Below are positions 1 through 9,501 of a stretch of DNA of 64,000 nucleotides, piece by piece. Where the stretch lies: the NCBI GenBank assembly GCA_026004035.1, contig BPII01000002.1, positions 1-64,000 of the forward strand. Reading direction: 5' to 3'. The DNA comes from Candidatus Sericytochromatia bacterium. Lineage in GTDB: Bacteria > Cyanobacteriota > Sericytochromatia > UBA7694 > JACMQJ01. Numbering within the stretch: the stretch's first letter is position 1; every line of letters begins with the position of its first letter. The notes below the pieces were generated by a model. The model had not been told where the DNA came from. It saw only the letters and a list, made by a program, of their open reading frames with translations, and did not search any database. Position numbers and translations under genes: made by a program.

Positions 1-475
1 ATTATCTCCTGTTTTTTCTCTTTTATTAAACTCTACTTCTAACTGTTGCTTTCTGTATTCTACATATTCCCTTTCTTGTATTCTACCATCTCTATTTTTA
101 TCAGCTCTTGCAAATTCTGTTCCCATAAAATCAAATAAGTGCAATGTTGCTACATTAAACTCTCCTTTATTTAAAGTTCCATCTTTACTTGTATCTACTT
201 GTTTAAATTCCTGTGCAATTAACTTTATAGGTCTCACCAAAACCAAGCTTATCAGCTATATTACTAAACATTTGTCCAATACGAATTAGATATTTTTTTC
301 CAAGCACTAGCTTGTTCTGGCATTGTTGTACTTGTTGTTGATAGTGTTAAATTATCTGTTAGCCATAGATGTTGTCATGTATTATTTGCTAGTAGTTTGT
401 ATTTAAGTGTATTTGCTGTGCTTCTTGTATATTGTGTATTTACATAACTGTTGTGCTATTTACTGATAAACTCAT
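1..475 (-). pseudogene. EF-hand protein, frameshifted, 3' end off the window
   Basis: Reading leftward, a clean AGGAGG site precedes an ATG at 475, but the frame closes after about ten codons, at least one more stop follows, and the body continues in another frame. The last ~75 visible residues hold two EF-hand loops, DTSKDGTLNKGEF and DKNRDGRIQEREY, with the spaced acidic and glycine residues expected for calcium binding. Two or more indels are needed to join start and body, so this is a decayed gene or a badly sequenced one. A second EF-hand protein with similar loops lies at 16404-17225. Function beyond calcium binding is unknown. Confidence 0.6.
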
Positions 476-617
476 TTTTACCTCCTAAAATTTATTTATA
501 TAAATTAAATTTAGAATATTTTTAATACAACTTGTGTAAATATATTTAAGATAAGTTTAAAATTAAAATAAAAAATAGTTAATATGTTTTATAATATACA
601 AATATATTTTAAAAAAA

Positions 618-1690
618 ATGATTGAACTTAAAAATATAAATCTTAGTTTGGATAAAAATTTTTCTATAAATAATATTTCTTTATTTTTGAAGAAAATAAA
701 TTTCATGTTTTATTAGGCAGTACTGGAAATGGGAAGACATTAATTTTAGAAATGATAGCAGGCTTAAAAAAATATGATTCAGGTAATATTTTTATAAATG
801 GTTATAATGTTGATAACTTACCACCTGAAAAAAGAAATATGGCATATCTTCCCCAAGATAATTCACTTTTTCCTCATTTAAATGTTTTTGAAAATATTTA
901 TTATGGATTAAGATTTATAAAACATTTAACATATAATCAAAAAATTGAAAAAATAAATGAAATATCAAAGATTTTAAAGATAGAGCATTTAATTAAAAGA
1001 AATACAGATTTTTTAAGCGGTGGTGAAAAGCAAAGAGTAGCTTTAGCTAGAGCTTTAGTTACAGAAAAAAAAATTATACTTCTTGATGAACCAACATCAG
1101 CTTTAAATGAATCATTACAAGAAGAATTGTGTTTTTTTTTAAAAGATTTACAAAAAAAGTATTCTTTAACAATAATTATGACTACTCATAATATAGATAA
1201 TACCTTTATTTTAGCTGATTATATACATTTCATTGATAAAGGAAAAATAATTTTTAGCTCTTTGAAAGAAAATATAAATAAAGAACCAATAAATATAAAT
1301 TTTGCAAAATTTTTGGGAATAAAAAATTTTTTTGAAATAGAAAAAATAGAAAAAGTAAATGAATATAATATTTTAAAACTTAAAGATGTTAATCTAACTT
1401 TGAATATAAAAGCTTCATTACCTTCTAAAAATTTTATTATTGGAATAAATCCAAATGAAATTCGTATAATAAAAAAAGAAGAAGTTTATAAAAATGTTAA
1501 TACATTTGAGGTAAAAGTTATAAGCATAATATACAAATATTGTATTGCTCTTATCAAATCAAAAGATATATTTACAGATAAAATAATTTTTATAGAAATT
1601 CCTATTTATTATCTAAATAAATTTCAAATAAAAGAGGATTCTATTTTAAAATGTAAAATAAAAGAAGAAAGTATAAAATTTATTATATAA
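618..1690 (+). pseudogene. ABC transporter ATP-binding subunit, one frameshift
   Basis: An ATG at 618 opens a frame beginning MIELKNINLSLDKNF, typical of an ABC ATPase N-terminus. It is closed prematurely by what looks like one missing base in the T-run near 680. The remainder is intact: Walker A GSTGNGKT (about 713-736), Q-loop region LPQDNSLFPHL, signature LSGGEKQRVALARAL, Walker B IILLDEPTSAL and switch His in TTHN. The last ~110 residues resemble the TOBE-type regulatory extension of molybdate/sulfate/iron importers (GINPNEIRII). No permease or binding protein is nearby. An internal start at 752 would lack Walker A, so the gene is inactive as it stands, unless the indel is a sequencing error. 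Confidence 0.75.
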
Positions 1691-1697
1691 AAATATT

Positions 1698-1852
1698 GGC
1701 ATTGGGATTGAGTTATAGAAAAAATTATCTGCAAAAGCTTATAAATACTAAATTATAAGTATATTTTAATATAAATCTTTAAAATGCTTACTATTAAAGG
1801 ATTTTGGACTTATCAAAAAATAACATTAGCCCAGTGCCTTAATCCCAGTACC
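1698..1852 (+). repeat. MITE-like repeat family A, copy 1
   Basis: This short non-coding element has imperfect terminal inverted repeats: GGCATTGGGATTGAG at the left and, read on the opposite strand, GGTACTGGGATTAAG at the right. The interior is AT-rich and closely matches the copy at 44275-44419, sharing for example AAAAGCTTATAAATACTAAA and TTTAAAATGCTTACTATTAA. It sits directly after the ABC ATPase gene. The size, inverted ends, lack of coding and dispersed copies fit a non-autonomous miniature transposable element. No clear target duplication is visible. Confidence 0.75.
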
Positions 1853-1949
1853 AGCTATTTTATAAAAAAATTAAGTTACATTTAAATAATTTTTTAAAAA
1901 AAAATTTTTTTTTATAATAATATTTGACATATTTAGGAAATAAAAAATT

Positions 1950-2972
1950 ATGAGTTTTAAATTTAATAATGTAAGTATTATTTCAGTAGCATCAATTGAT
2001 GCACCAAACATTGTAAAATCTTCTGAAATAGAAGAAGAATTAGCACCTACTATAAATAAATTTGGATTAAGAAAAAATATAATTCAAGAACTGACAGGAG
2101 TTATTGAAAGAAGATATTGGGATATAGGTACAGAACCTAGTGAAGTAGCTACTAAAGCAGCTATTTTAGCACTAGAAAAAGCTAACTTAGATAGAAAAAA
2201 AGTAGGTGTTTTAATTAATACATCTGTATGTAAAGATTATATAGAACCATCTGTTGCTTCTTTAGTTCATGGTAATTTAGAGTTGAGTGAAAATTGTTTA
2301 AATTTTGATATAGGTAATGCTTGTCTGGCTTTTTTAAATGCTATTGAAATAGCAGGTTATATGATAGAAAGAGAGCAAATAGAATATGCCTTAATTGTTG
2401 ATGGCGAAGGAAGTCGCTATATTATGGAACATACTATAAAAAGATTATTAAGTCCAAATGTTACTCAAGATGTTTTTAGAGCAAATTTTGCAACATTAAC
2501 ATTAGGATCCGGTGCAACAGCTATGATATTAGGTAGAAGTGATAATAATGAAAATTCTCATAAAGTTATAGGTGGTGTTTCTTTAGCAGCAACTAAATAT
2601 AATAGATTATGTTTAGGGCAAAGAGAAGAGATGATAACGGATGCTAGTAACTTACTTGTTGCTGGATTAGAATTAGCATATAAAACTTATCAATTAGCAA
2701 TAAAGGAACTGGAATGGGATAAAAAACAAATAGATGAAATAATAATACATCAGGTTAGTGCTACACATACTAGTAAATTAATAAAAACACTAAATTTAGA
2801 TCAAGAAAAAGTTTATAAATTATATCCTAATTATGGTAATGTTGGCCCAGCTTCAATACCTATATCGCTATCTAAATCAATAGAAAATGGAAGAATAAAA
2901 CAAGGTGATAGAGTTGCTTTATTAGGTATTGGAAGTGGTTTAAACTGTTCTATGATGGAAGTAATTTGGTGA
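1950..2972 (+). CDS. oleA: OleA-like thiolase-fold acyl condensing enzyme
   Basis: This 340-residue protein has the KAS III/thiolase fold. OleA performs head-to-head condensation of two fatty acyl thioesters to a beta-keto acid, the first step of long-chain olefin synthesis. The nucleophilic Cys is near residue 128 in GNACLAFLNA, His near 267 in HQVSATHT, and Asn near 297 in NYGNVGPASIP. The EPSVASLVHG segment matches the OleA region that donates the catalytic Glu. AGGA lies 11 bases before the ATG. Identification rests heavily on the next three genes, which follow in oleB, oleC, oleD order. Unlike oleC and oleD, this gene is intact. Confidence 0.88.
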   Translation: MSFKFNNVSIISVASIDAPNIVKSSEIEEELAPTINKFGLRKNIIQELTGVIERRYWDIGTEPSEVATKAAILALEKANLDRKKVGVLINTSVCKDYIEPSVASLVHGNLELSENCLNFDIGNACLAFLNAIEIAGYMIEREQIEYALIVDGEGSRYIMEHTIKRLLSPNVTQDVFRANFATLTLGSGATAMILGRSDNNENSHKVIGGVSLAATKYNRLCLGQREEMITDASNLLVAGLELAYKTYQLAIKELEWDKKQIDEIIIHQVSATHTSKLIKTLNLDQEKVYKLYPNYGNVGPASIPISLSKSIENGRIKQGDRVALLGIGSGLNCSMMEVIW

Positions 2973-3841
2973 TAAATAAAAAATTTTATCCTTTTAAAAG
3001 TAATTATCTAGAGTTAAAAAGTGGATTAAATTATCATTATATAGATGAAGGTAAAGGTCAGCCTTTATTAATGCTTCATGGTAATCCAACATGGTCTATA
3101 TATTACAGAAATTTAATAAGCTATTTTTCAAAAAATTATAGATGTATTGTTCCTGATCATATTGGTTGTGGTTTCTCTGATAAACCTAGCAAAGAAGATT
3201 ATTCATATACTTTAGAGCAAAGAGTTAAAGATTTAGAAGAATTAATAAATTATTTAGATTTAAAAAAAATAATTTTAATAGTGCATGATTGGGGAGGGAT
3301 GATAGGATTTACTTATACACATTTTAACAGAAGTAAAATATCTAAAATTGTTATACTTAATACAGCAGCTTTTCATTTACCTTTATCAAAAAAATTTCCT
3401 TTAGTTCTTTCAATTTCAAAGAGTATCTTAGGTAAGTTTTTAATACTCAATTTTAATGCTTTTGCTTATATAGCTACTTATGTTTGTGTTAAAAATAAAA
3501 AATTTGACAAAGAATTGAGAGAAGCATACTTATATCCTTATAATAATCAAAGAAATAGAATTGCTACTTATGAATTTGTAAATGATATACCCTTAAGTCC
3601 TAACGATAAATCTTATGACTTAGTTTCAGAAGTTCAATCAAATTTATATAAATTAAGTAATATACCTATGCTTGTTTGCTGGGGAAAAAAAGATTTTGTA
3701 TTTGATATTAATTTTTATAATCAATGGAAAAAATATTTTCCTAATGCTGAATATCATTTGTTTGAAAACTATGGACATTATATATTAGAAGATGCACATG
3801 GAGAGATAGAACTTATTATTGAAAAATTTCTTAAAAAATAA
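2969..3841 (+). CDS. oleB: OleB-like alpha/beta hydrolase (beta-lactone decarboxylase)
   Basis: This ~290-residue alpha/beta hydrolase belongs to the haloalkane-dehalogenase-like branch. In ole pathways OleB decarboxylates the beta-lactone to a cis-olefin. Visible residues are the oxyanion motif HGNPTWS near 36, nucleophilic Asp near 107 in VHDWGG, the acidic position in WGKKDFVFD, and the catalytic His in YGHYILED near the C-terminus. I prefer the GTG at 2969, which overlaps the oleA stop as GTGA and implies translational coupling; a TTG one codon upstream is also possible. The gene is intact and is followed without a gap by oleC. Confidence 0.85.
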   Translation: MINKKFYPFKSNYLELKSGLNYHYIDEGKGQPLLMLHGNPTWSIYYRNLISYFSKNYRCIVPDHIGCGFSDKPSKEDYSYTLEQRVKDLEELINYLDLKKIILIVHDWGGMIGFTYTHFNRSKISKIVILNTAAFHLPLSKKFPLVLSISKSILGKFLILNFNAFAYIATYVCVKNKKFDKELREAYLYPYNNQRNRIATYEFVNDIPLSPNDKSYDLVSEVQSNLYKLSNIPMLVCWGKKDFVFDINFYNQWKKYFPNAEYHLFENYGHYILEDAHGEIELIIEKFLKK

Positions 3842-3842
3842 T

Positions 3843-5491
3843 ATGCAAATAAAAGATTCTGTAAATGTTGCTTTTTTCTTAAAATTAATGGCTCAAAAAA
3901 AACCATATAAACAAGCAATAGTTTTCCCACATACAAAGGATAAACAAGGAAATATAAGCTATACCCATTATACATTTAAACAATTAGATTATTACAGTGA
4001 CTTAATAGCAAATGGTTTGGAAAAATACGGAATTAAAAAAGGAACAAAAACAATTTTAATGGTAAGACCAAGTTTAGATTTTTTCTCAATATTTTTTGCA
4101 ATGTTTAAATCAGGTATAGTTCCAGTTTTAATAGATCCAGGCATTGGTATAAAAAATTTAAAATTTTGTATAAATCAAGTAGAACCTGAAGCTTTTATAG
4201 GAATACCAAAAGCTCATATTGCAAGATTATTATTTTCTTGGGGTAGAAAATCTATAAAGAAAAATTATTACTGTTGGAAATAAATTTTCGGGGAGGCGTT
4301 GATTTAGAATACATAAAAAAAATAGGAAAAATTGACTTAGAAAAATATAAATTATCTGATGTAGAACCTGAAGATATTGCTGCTATTTTATTTACAAGCG
4401 GAAGTACAGGCATACCAAAAGGAGTAGTTTATTCATATTTTAATTTTTATGCTCAATTAGAACAAATAAGAAATACTTATGATATAAAAGAAGGTGAAAT
4501 TGATTTACCAACTTTTCCACCATTTGCACTTTTTGACCCAGCACTTGGTATGACTGCAATAATTCCTGATATGGATCCAACTAAACCTGCAAATGTAAAT
4601 CCTAAAAAAATAGTAGAAGCTATAGAAAATTTTGGAGTAACTAACATGTTTGGCTCACCAGCATTAATAAATAAAGTTGGTAGATATGTAAAAGAGAATA
4701 ATATAAAATTTCCTACATTAAAAAGAGTTTTATCAGCAGGAGCACCTGTTCAACCTAAAATTTTAGAAACTTTTTCTTATTGTTTAGAAAATGATTCTCA
4801 AATATATACTCCATACGGTGCTACTGAAGCATTACCTATTTCATCAATAGGAAGTAAAGAAATATTAAATGAAACTCAATTTTTAACCTATAAAGGAAAA
4901 GGGACTTGTGTAGGGAAACCTTTAGAAAATATAGAAGTAAAAATTATAAAAATATTAGATGATGTAATTGAATATTGGACTGATGACTTAGTTTTAGATA
5001 ATTTTGAAATAGGAGAAATTGTTGTAAAAGGTCCAATGGTTACAAAATATTATTATAATAAAGAAGAATTGACAAAATTAGCAAAGATTAAAGATAAAAA
5101 TAATACATTTTGGCATCGTATGGGTGATTTAGGTTATTTTGATGATAAAAATAGGATATGGTTTTGTGGTAGAAAATCACATAGAGTTGTAACTAGAGAT
5201 AAAGTTTATTTTACTATACCATGTGAATCAGTTTTCAATAACCATAAAGCTATATATAGAACAGCTCTTGTTGGTGTTAAGAAAAATAATGATATTATAC
5301 CTGTTATATGTGTAGAACTTGAAAAGAATATTGAATATGATAAAAATCTATTATTAAAAGAAGTACAAGAAATTGCTAATTCTTTTGAACATACGAAAGG
5401 CATAAATAATTTTTTATTTCACGATTCCTTCCCTGTTGATATAAGACATAATTCAAAAATTTTTAGAGAAAAACTTAGCTACTTGGGCTGA
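3843..5491 (+). pseudogene. oleC: OleC-like AMP-forming beta-lactone synthetase, two frameshifts
   Basis: OleC activates the beta-hydroxy acid with ATP and closes the beta-lactone ring. The first ~145 codons read cleanly from the ATG at 3843, then the frame closes at 4281. The natural sequence (K-I-I-T-V-G-N-K) continues in a second frame for about 20 bases and then shifts again to join a 400-codon frame ending at 5491. That part has the adenylate-forming motif FTSGSTGIPKGV, YGATEA, and the MGDLGYFDDKNRIWFCGR hinge region. Both indels fall between 4258 and 4295. As written no full enzyme can be made; real decay and sequencing error remain alternatives. Confidence 0.82.
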
Positions 5492-5500
5492 AAATAAATT

Positions 5501-6513
5501 ATGACAATATTAGTAACTGGCGGCGGTGGTTTTCTAGGAAAAGCTATTATAAGAGAGCTTTTAAATAAGGAATGAAGAATGTTATTAGCTTTTCAAGGGG
5601 AAATTATCCTGAATTAGAAAGAACTAGGTGTAAAACATATAAGCGGTGATATATCAAACTTTGAGCATGTTTATAGAGCATTAGCAAGATGTTAAAAGCT
5701 GTTTTTCATGTTGCTGCTAAAGCTGGGGTTTGGGGTAAATATGAAGACTTTTATAATGCAAATGTAAAAGGAACTGAAAATATTTTGATTAGCTTGTAAA
5801 AAGTTAGGTATAAAAAAACTTATTTATACAAGTACCCCTAGTGTTGTTTATGATGAAAATGGAATAGAAGGCTGGTAATGAAAACTTACCTTATTCAGAA
5901 AAGTTTTTAGCTTATTATCCTGAAACAAAAGCAATAGCTGAAAAATATGAGTTTTAGAAGCTAATTCTAAAGATTTACAAGACAGTAGCATTAAGACCTC
6001 ACCTTATATGGGGTCCTGAGGATCCATCATTTTTTGCCAAGATTAGTTTCCAAGAGCTAAAAAAGGAAAACTTATTTTTAATAGGCAATGGTGATTATTT
6101 AGTAGATACTGTTTACATAGATAACGCTGCTTATGCTCATATTTTAGCTTATGATAGATTAAATGATAATTCTGATATTTCAGGAAAAGCTTACTTTATA
6201 ACTCAAGGAGAACCTATAAGAATCTCTGATTTAATAAATAAAATTCTTGATTGTGCTAATATAAAGCCTATAAAAAAATCTATAAATAAAGATTTTGCTT
6301 ACTATATTGCTGGTTTTATAGAAGATTTTTATAAATTTTTTAATATAGAAAAAGAACCACCACTAACTAGATTTGTTGTTAAAGCAATTATCTACACCTC
6401 ACTGGTTTGATATAAGTTCAGCTAAAAATGATTTAGGTTACTTCTCCTAAAAGTTTCTCTTGACGAAGGTATGGAATAGTATGAAAAATTGGTTTAAAAA
6501 AACTTATAATTAA
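5501..6513 (+). pseudogene. oleD: OleD-like NAD(P)-dependent beta-keto acid reductase, heavily frameshifted
   Basis: Piecing the three frames together gives an extended-SDR protein of the OleD type, which reduces the OleA product. Recognisable pieces in order are MTILVTGGGGFLGKA (Rossmann loop), KAVFHVAAKAGVWGKYEDF, KLIYTSTPSVVYDENG, the catalytic Tyr/Lys pair in YYPETKA, LRPHLIWGPEDPSF, NGDYLVDTVYIDNAAYAH and PHWFDISSAKNDLGY. At least ten single-base indels are needed, many outside homopolymers, so decay is more credible here than for oleC. It starts ten bases after oleC. Its stop codon overlaps the convergent obgE stop at 6510-6513. Confidence 0.82.
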
Positions 6514-7775
6514 TCTGGCAAATATTCAAATTCAAAATCACCAACTTTAACAGTATCACCCAATTTAGCATCCATTTCTTTTAGCTTTTCTATAATACCT
6601 ATTCCTGTTATTATTTTCATAAATCTATTTAAAGCTTTTTCATTATAAACATCAGTTAATTCTAATAATTTTTTTATTTTATAATTTTCTATAACAAATG
6701 TATTCTCATTTTCTTTTATTATTTCAAAATCGTCTGAAAATTTATAATCTTCTTCTATGTTATTATCTATTTCCACTTGAAAATCTATTTTAGGAATACT
6801 AGGTAGTATAATTGCTATTTTTTCTATAAGTTCTTTTATACCTTTTTTAGTAGCTGTTGATATTGTTAGAGGATATATATTTTTTTGATTAAATTTATTA
6901 AGTATAATACTTAGTTCTTCTTCAGAAACTAAATCAATTTTGTTTAAAACTACTATTTTTTCTTTACTTAAAATATTACCTGGATACATAGATAACTCGT
7001 AATTTATTGTTTCATAATCAAATATTGGATCATCAGAACTAATATCAATTAAATGTACTAATAATCTTGTTCTTTCTATATGTCTTAAAAATTTATGTCC
7101 TAATCCAATACCTTTATGAGCACCTTCTATAAGTCCTGGTATATCAGCAACAATAAAGCTATAATCATCTAATTTTACAACACCTAAATTTGGACTTAAA
7201 GTTGTAAAAGGATAACTTGCTATTTTAGGCTTACAAGCTGATATTACAGATAATAAAGATGATTTACCAGCATTAGGTAATCCTACTATACCAACATCAG
7301 CTATAGATTTAAGTTCTAAAATAACTTCTTTCTTTATTCCAGGCTTACCAGGTTCGCTATAATGAGGTGCTTTATTTATACTATTAGCAAATTTAGTATT
7401 TCCTTTACCTCCTTTACCACCTTTAATTAAATATTTACTTCCTTCTTCTTTTAAGTCGGCTAATATTTTTAATGTTACACTATCTTTAACAATTGTTCCT
7501 ACAGGTACTTTTACTATTAAATCTTTTCCTTTTCTACCATATTGATTTTTTGGTCTTCCTTTTTCTCCATCTTCAGCTTTAAAAATATGTCTATACTTAA
7601 AATCTAACAAAGTTTGTAAGTTATTATCAGCTATTAATATTATTGAACCACCATCTCCACCATCTCCACCTGCTGGACCACCATTAGGTATATACTTTTC
7701 TCTATGGAAATAGATACCACCATCACCACCACTTCCACTTTCTAGTGAAACTTTTACAATATCTACAAAATCCAT
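6510..7775 (-). CDS. obgE: Obg family GTPase
   Basis: This 421-residue ribosome-associated GTPase is involved in late 50S assembly and stress control. The N-terminal glycine-rich Obg domain occupies about residues 1-158 (SGSGGDGG, GGPAGGDGGDGG, GGKGGKGN). The G domain shows GLPNAGKSSLL (P-loop), TTLSPNLG (switch I), DIPGLIEGAHKG (G3) and NKID (G4). A C-terminal OCT-type domain follows after an acidic linker near residue 350. Length is normal for Obg proteins with an OCT domain. It lies one base downstream of a small unknown gene and probably shares its transcript. Confidence 0.97.
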   Translation of the reverse strand: MDFVDIVKVSLESGSGGDGGIYFHREKYIPNGGPAGGDGGDGGSIILIADNNLQTLLDFKYRHIFKAEDGEKGRPKNQYGRKGKDLIVKVPVGTIVKDSVTLKILADLKEEGSKYLIKGGKGGKGNTKFANSINKAPHYSEPGKPGIKKEVILELKSIADVGIVGLPNAGKSSLLSVISACKPKIASYPFTTLSPNLGVVKLDDYSFIVADIPGLIEGAHKGIGLGHKFLRHIERTRLLVHLIDISSDDPIFDYETINYELSMYPGNILSKEKIVVLNKIDLVSEEELSIILNKFNQKNIYPLTISTATKKGIKELIEKIAIILPSIPKIDFQVEIDNNIEEDYKFSDDFEIIKENENTFVIENYKIKKLLELTDVYNEKALNRFMKIITGIGIIEKLKEMDAKLGDTVKVGDFEFEYLPD

Positions 7776-8147
7776 TTATTTTACTACTGCTTTTATTATA
7801 TTTTCATTTGTAGGATGTTTTGAAACTGGTTGAAACGCATAAATACTTGTATAACCTAATGGGCCTAATTTTGCAAGAGGAATATCTATTTGATCTATTA
7901 CATCTGTTCCATATAAAGATATTATGTCCATAAGTTTAGATATAACTTGCCTTATAGGTTCCTTTATAGTAAATAAGAATATTTCTATTTCTTTATCTTT
8001 TAAAACAGGTTTTCTATCTTTTTTTAAAAATTTACTAGTATTACTTTCTTCATCATAAGGTGCTGGCTTTTTAGCTTTATCTAAAGTATATTCACCATAG
8101 CTATATCCACTTCCGCCTAATCTAACCCCAGCGGTTGCATTAGTCAT
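7776..8147 (-). CDS. Unknown small protein upstream of obgE
   Basis: This is a 123-residue protein that I do not recognise. The start is placed at the ATG 8147 because GGAG lies nine bases upstream; an in-frame TTG at 8162 overlaps that site. The first ~50 residues are Gly/Ser/Tyr/Lys-rich and probably disordered (GVRLGGSGYSYGEYTLDKAK). The second half looks globular, with a helical stretch around FTIKEPIRQVISKLMDII and a Pro/Gly segment. There is no signal peptide or membrane helix. It is one base from obgE and probably co-transcribed with it. Confidence 0.7.
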   Translation of the reverse strand: MTNATAGVRLGGSGYSYGEYTLDKAKKPAPYDEESNTSKFLKKDRKPVLKDKEIEIFLFTIKEPIRQVISKLMDIISLYGTDVIDQIDIPLAKLGPLGYTSIYAFQPVSKHPTNENIIKAVVK

Positions 8148-8269
8148 AAAAAATTTCTCCAAAAATAGAAAGTATATTTATTCTTAATAAAAAATTAAAA
8201 TATAACAATAATTTTGATTTTCACAATAATATTATATCATTTTTTATCACAAACATTGAAAATATAATA

Positions 8270-8872
8270 TTAGTTAGAAATCATATTAATATATTTTCTT
8301 GGAAAAGTAACAATTTCTAAAATTAAAGTTATTACCTTAATATATTCCTCTATATTGCATAATTCTATTATTTTAGATATTTCTTTTTTAGTACTTGAAA
8401 TCTCATCATTTATCCTTCTTATGTCTTCTTTTAATTCTGTAATTTGAGAATTGAAAGATTTTTTATTTATCATTTTAGAAAAAGACGAGCCTTTTTCAAA
8501 ATTTTCTTCTAAATTTAAAATAGTATTCTGTTTAATAGTAACTTCTTTCTCAAGATCTTTTTCTTTATCGCATAAAAAATTAATGTATTGATTTAAATCT
8601 TTGTGTTTTTCCTTTATTATATGTCCTCTTTTCTTTATAAACTCATCACTTAAAGAAAATATCATTGTTTTAGCAAAGTGTTGTATTGGTATAAACCTAT
8701 TATCTATTTCAAGAGTTAGTATAATATAAGATATTGCTTTTTCTGTATCTCCATTATTTAAAGATTTTAAAGCTTGTCTATATAGAGCTTCAACTGATAA
8801 TTCGCTAGGTTCTAAAATATATTTAACCCAAACATGTTTTTCAAGACTTTTAACTAATATTTCTCTTAACAT
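8270..8872 (-). CDS. Unknown TPR-like/coiled-coil protein, paralogue of the next gene upstream
   Basis: A 200-residue cytoplasmic protein of unknown function. Residues ~28-70 form a TPR-like helical pair (ALYRQALKSLNNGDTEKAIS), residues ~95-165 a Lys/Glu-rich coiled coil, and the C-terminus carries the block EEYIKVITLILEIVTFPRKY. All three regions match the neighbouring gene at 8872-9486, so the two are tandem duplicates. Its ATG overlaps the stop region of that neighbour, implying coupled translation. The 122 bases between this gene and the next one downstream (7776-8147) hold an AT-rich spacer. Confidence 0.75.
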   Translation of the reverse strand: MLREILVKSLEKHVWVKYILEPSELSVEALYRQALKSLNNGDTEKAISYIILTLEIDNRFIPIQHFAKTMIFSLSDEFIKKRGHIIKEKHKDLNQYINFLCDKEKDLEKEVTIKQNTILNLEENFEKGSSFSKMINKKSFNSQITELKEDIRRINDEISSTKKEISKIIELCNIEEYIKVITLILEIVTFPRKYINMISN

Positions 8873-9486
8873 TAGGTTTTATAAACCCAACTATACCTAC
8901 TTGGAAATGTAATTACTTCTAACATTAATGAAAGTATTTTTGTATATTCTTCTATTTGTAATAAATAAACTAATTTTTTATGCTCTTTTTTATTTTTTTC
9001 TAAATTTTCTGAAATTTCAGTAATTTGAGTGTTTAGTTCTGCTATCTTAGACTTATTTTTCATTTTTGCAAATATACCTGTTTCACTTTCTAATTGTTTT
9101 AAAGTATTTTTAGATGATGTTAGGTCATTTTCTAATTTTTGAATATTCTTTTCTATCAAATTGAAATACTTATGCAAATCATTATGTTTTTGTTTATATA
9201 TATTTCCTTGAGCTTTATCAAATTCTTCTCCAAGACTAAATAACATTGTTTTTGCAAGGTGAAATGTTGGGTTATGATCTTTATTAGTATCTAATGCAGC
9301 TATTATATAGCTTATAGCTATTTCAGTTTCTCCTTGATTAAGAAATTTTAGTGCCATAGAATAAATATCATCAGCTTTAGGTTCTGGTCCAAAATTAAAT
9401 GTTCTTAAATATCTTTTACAAATAGCAGGTTCAAATGTACCTTTTATTGCTTTTGTCATTAAATTACTTAATACGGCTTTTTGCAT
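8872..9486 (-). CDS. Unknown TPR-like/coiled-coil protein, tandem paralogue
   Basis: A 204-residue protein of unknown function and the upstream member of the tandem pair. A TPR-like hairpin is visible (IYSMALKFLNQGETEIAISYI), then FHLAKTMLFSLGEEFDKAQG (compare FAKTMIFSLSDEFIKKRG in the paralogue), then a coiled coil rich in Lys, Glu, Asn and Thr from ~100 to 170, then the conserved tail EEYTKILSLMLEVITFPSRY. No signal peptide or membrane span. It is 15 bases downstream of a Pro-rich gene, so the three form one leftward operon transcribed away from ftsH. Confidence 0.75.
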   Translation of the reverse strand: MQKAVLSNLMTKAIKGTFEPAICKRYLRTFNFGPEPKADDIYSMALKFLNQGETEIAISYIIAALDTNKDHNPTFHLAKTMLFSLGEEFDKAQGNIYKQKHNDLHKYFNLIEKNIQKLENDLTSSKNTLKQLESETGIFAKMKNKSKIAELNTQITEISENLEKNKKEHKKLVYLLQIEEYTKILSLMLEVITFPSRYSWVYKT

Positions 9487-9501
9487 AATTTTATACTGTT
9501 A

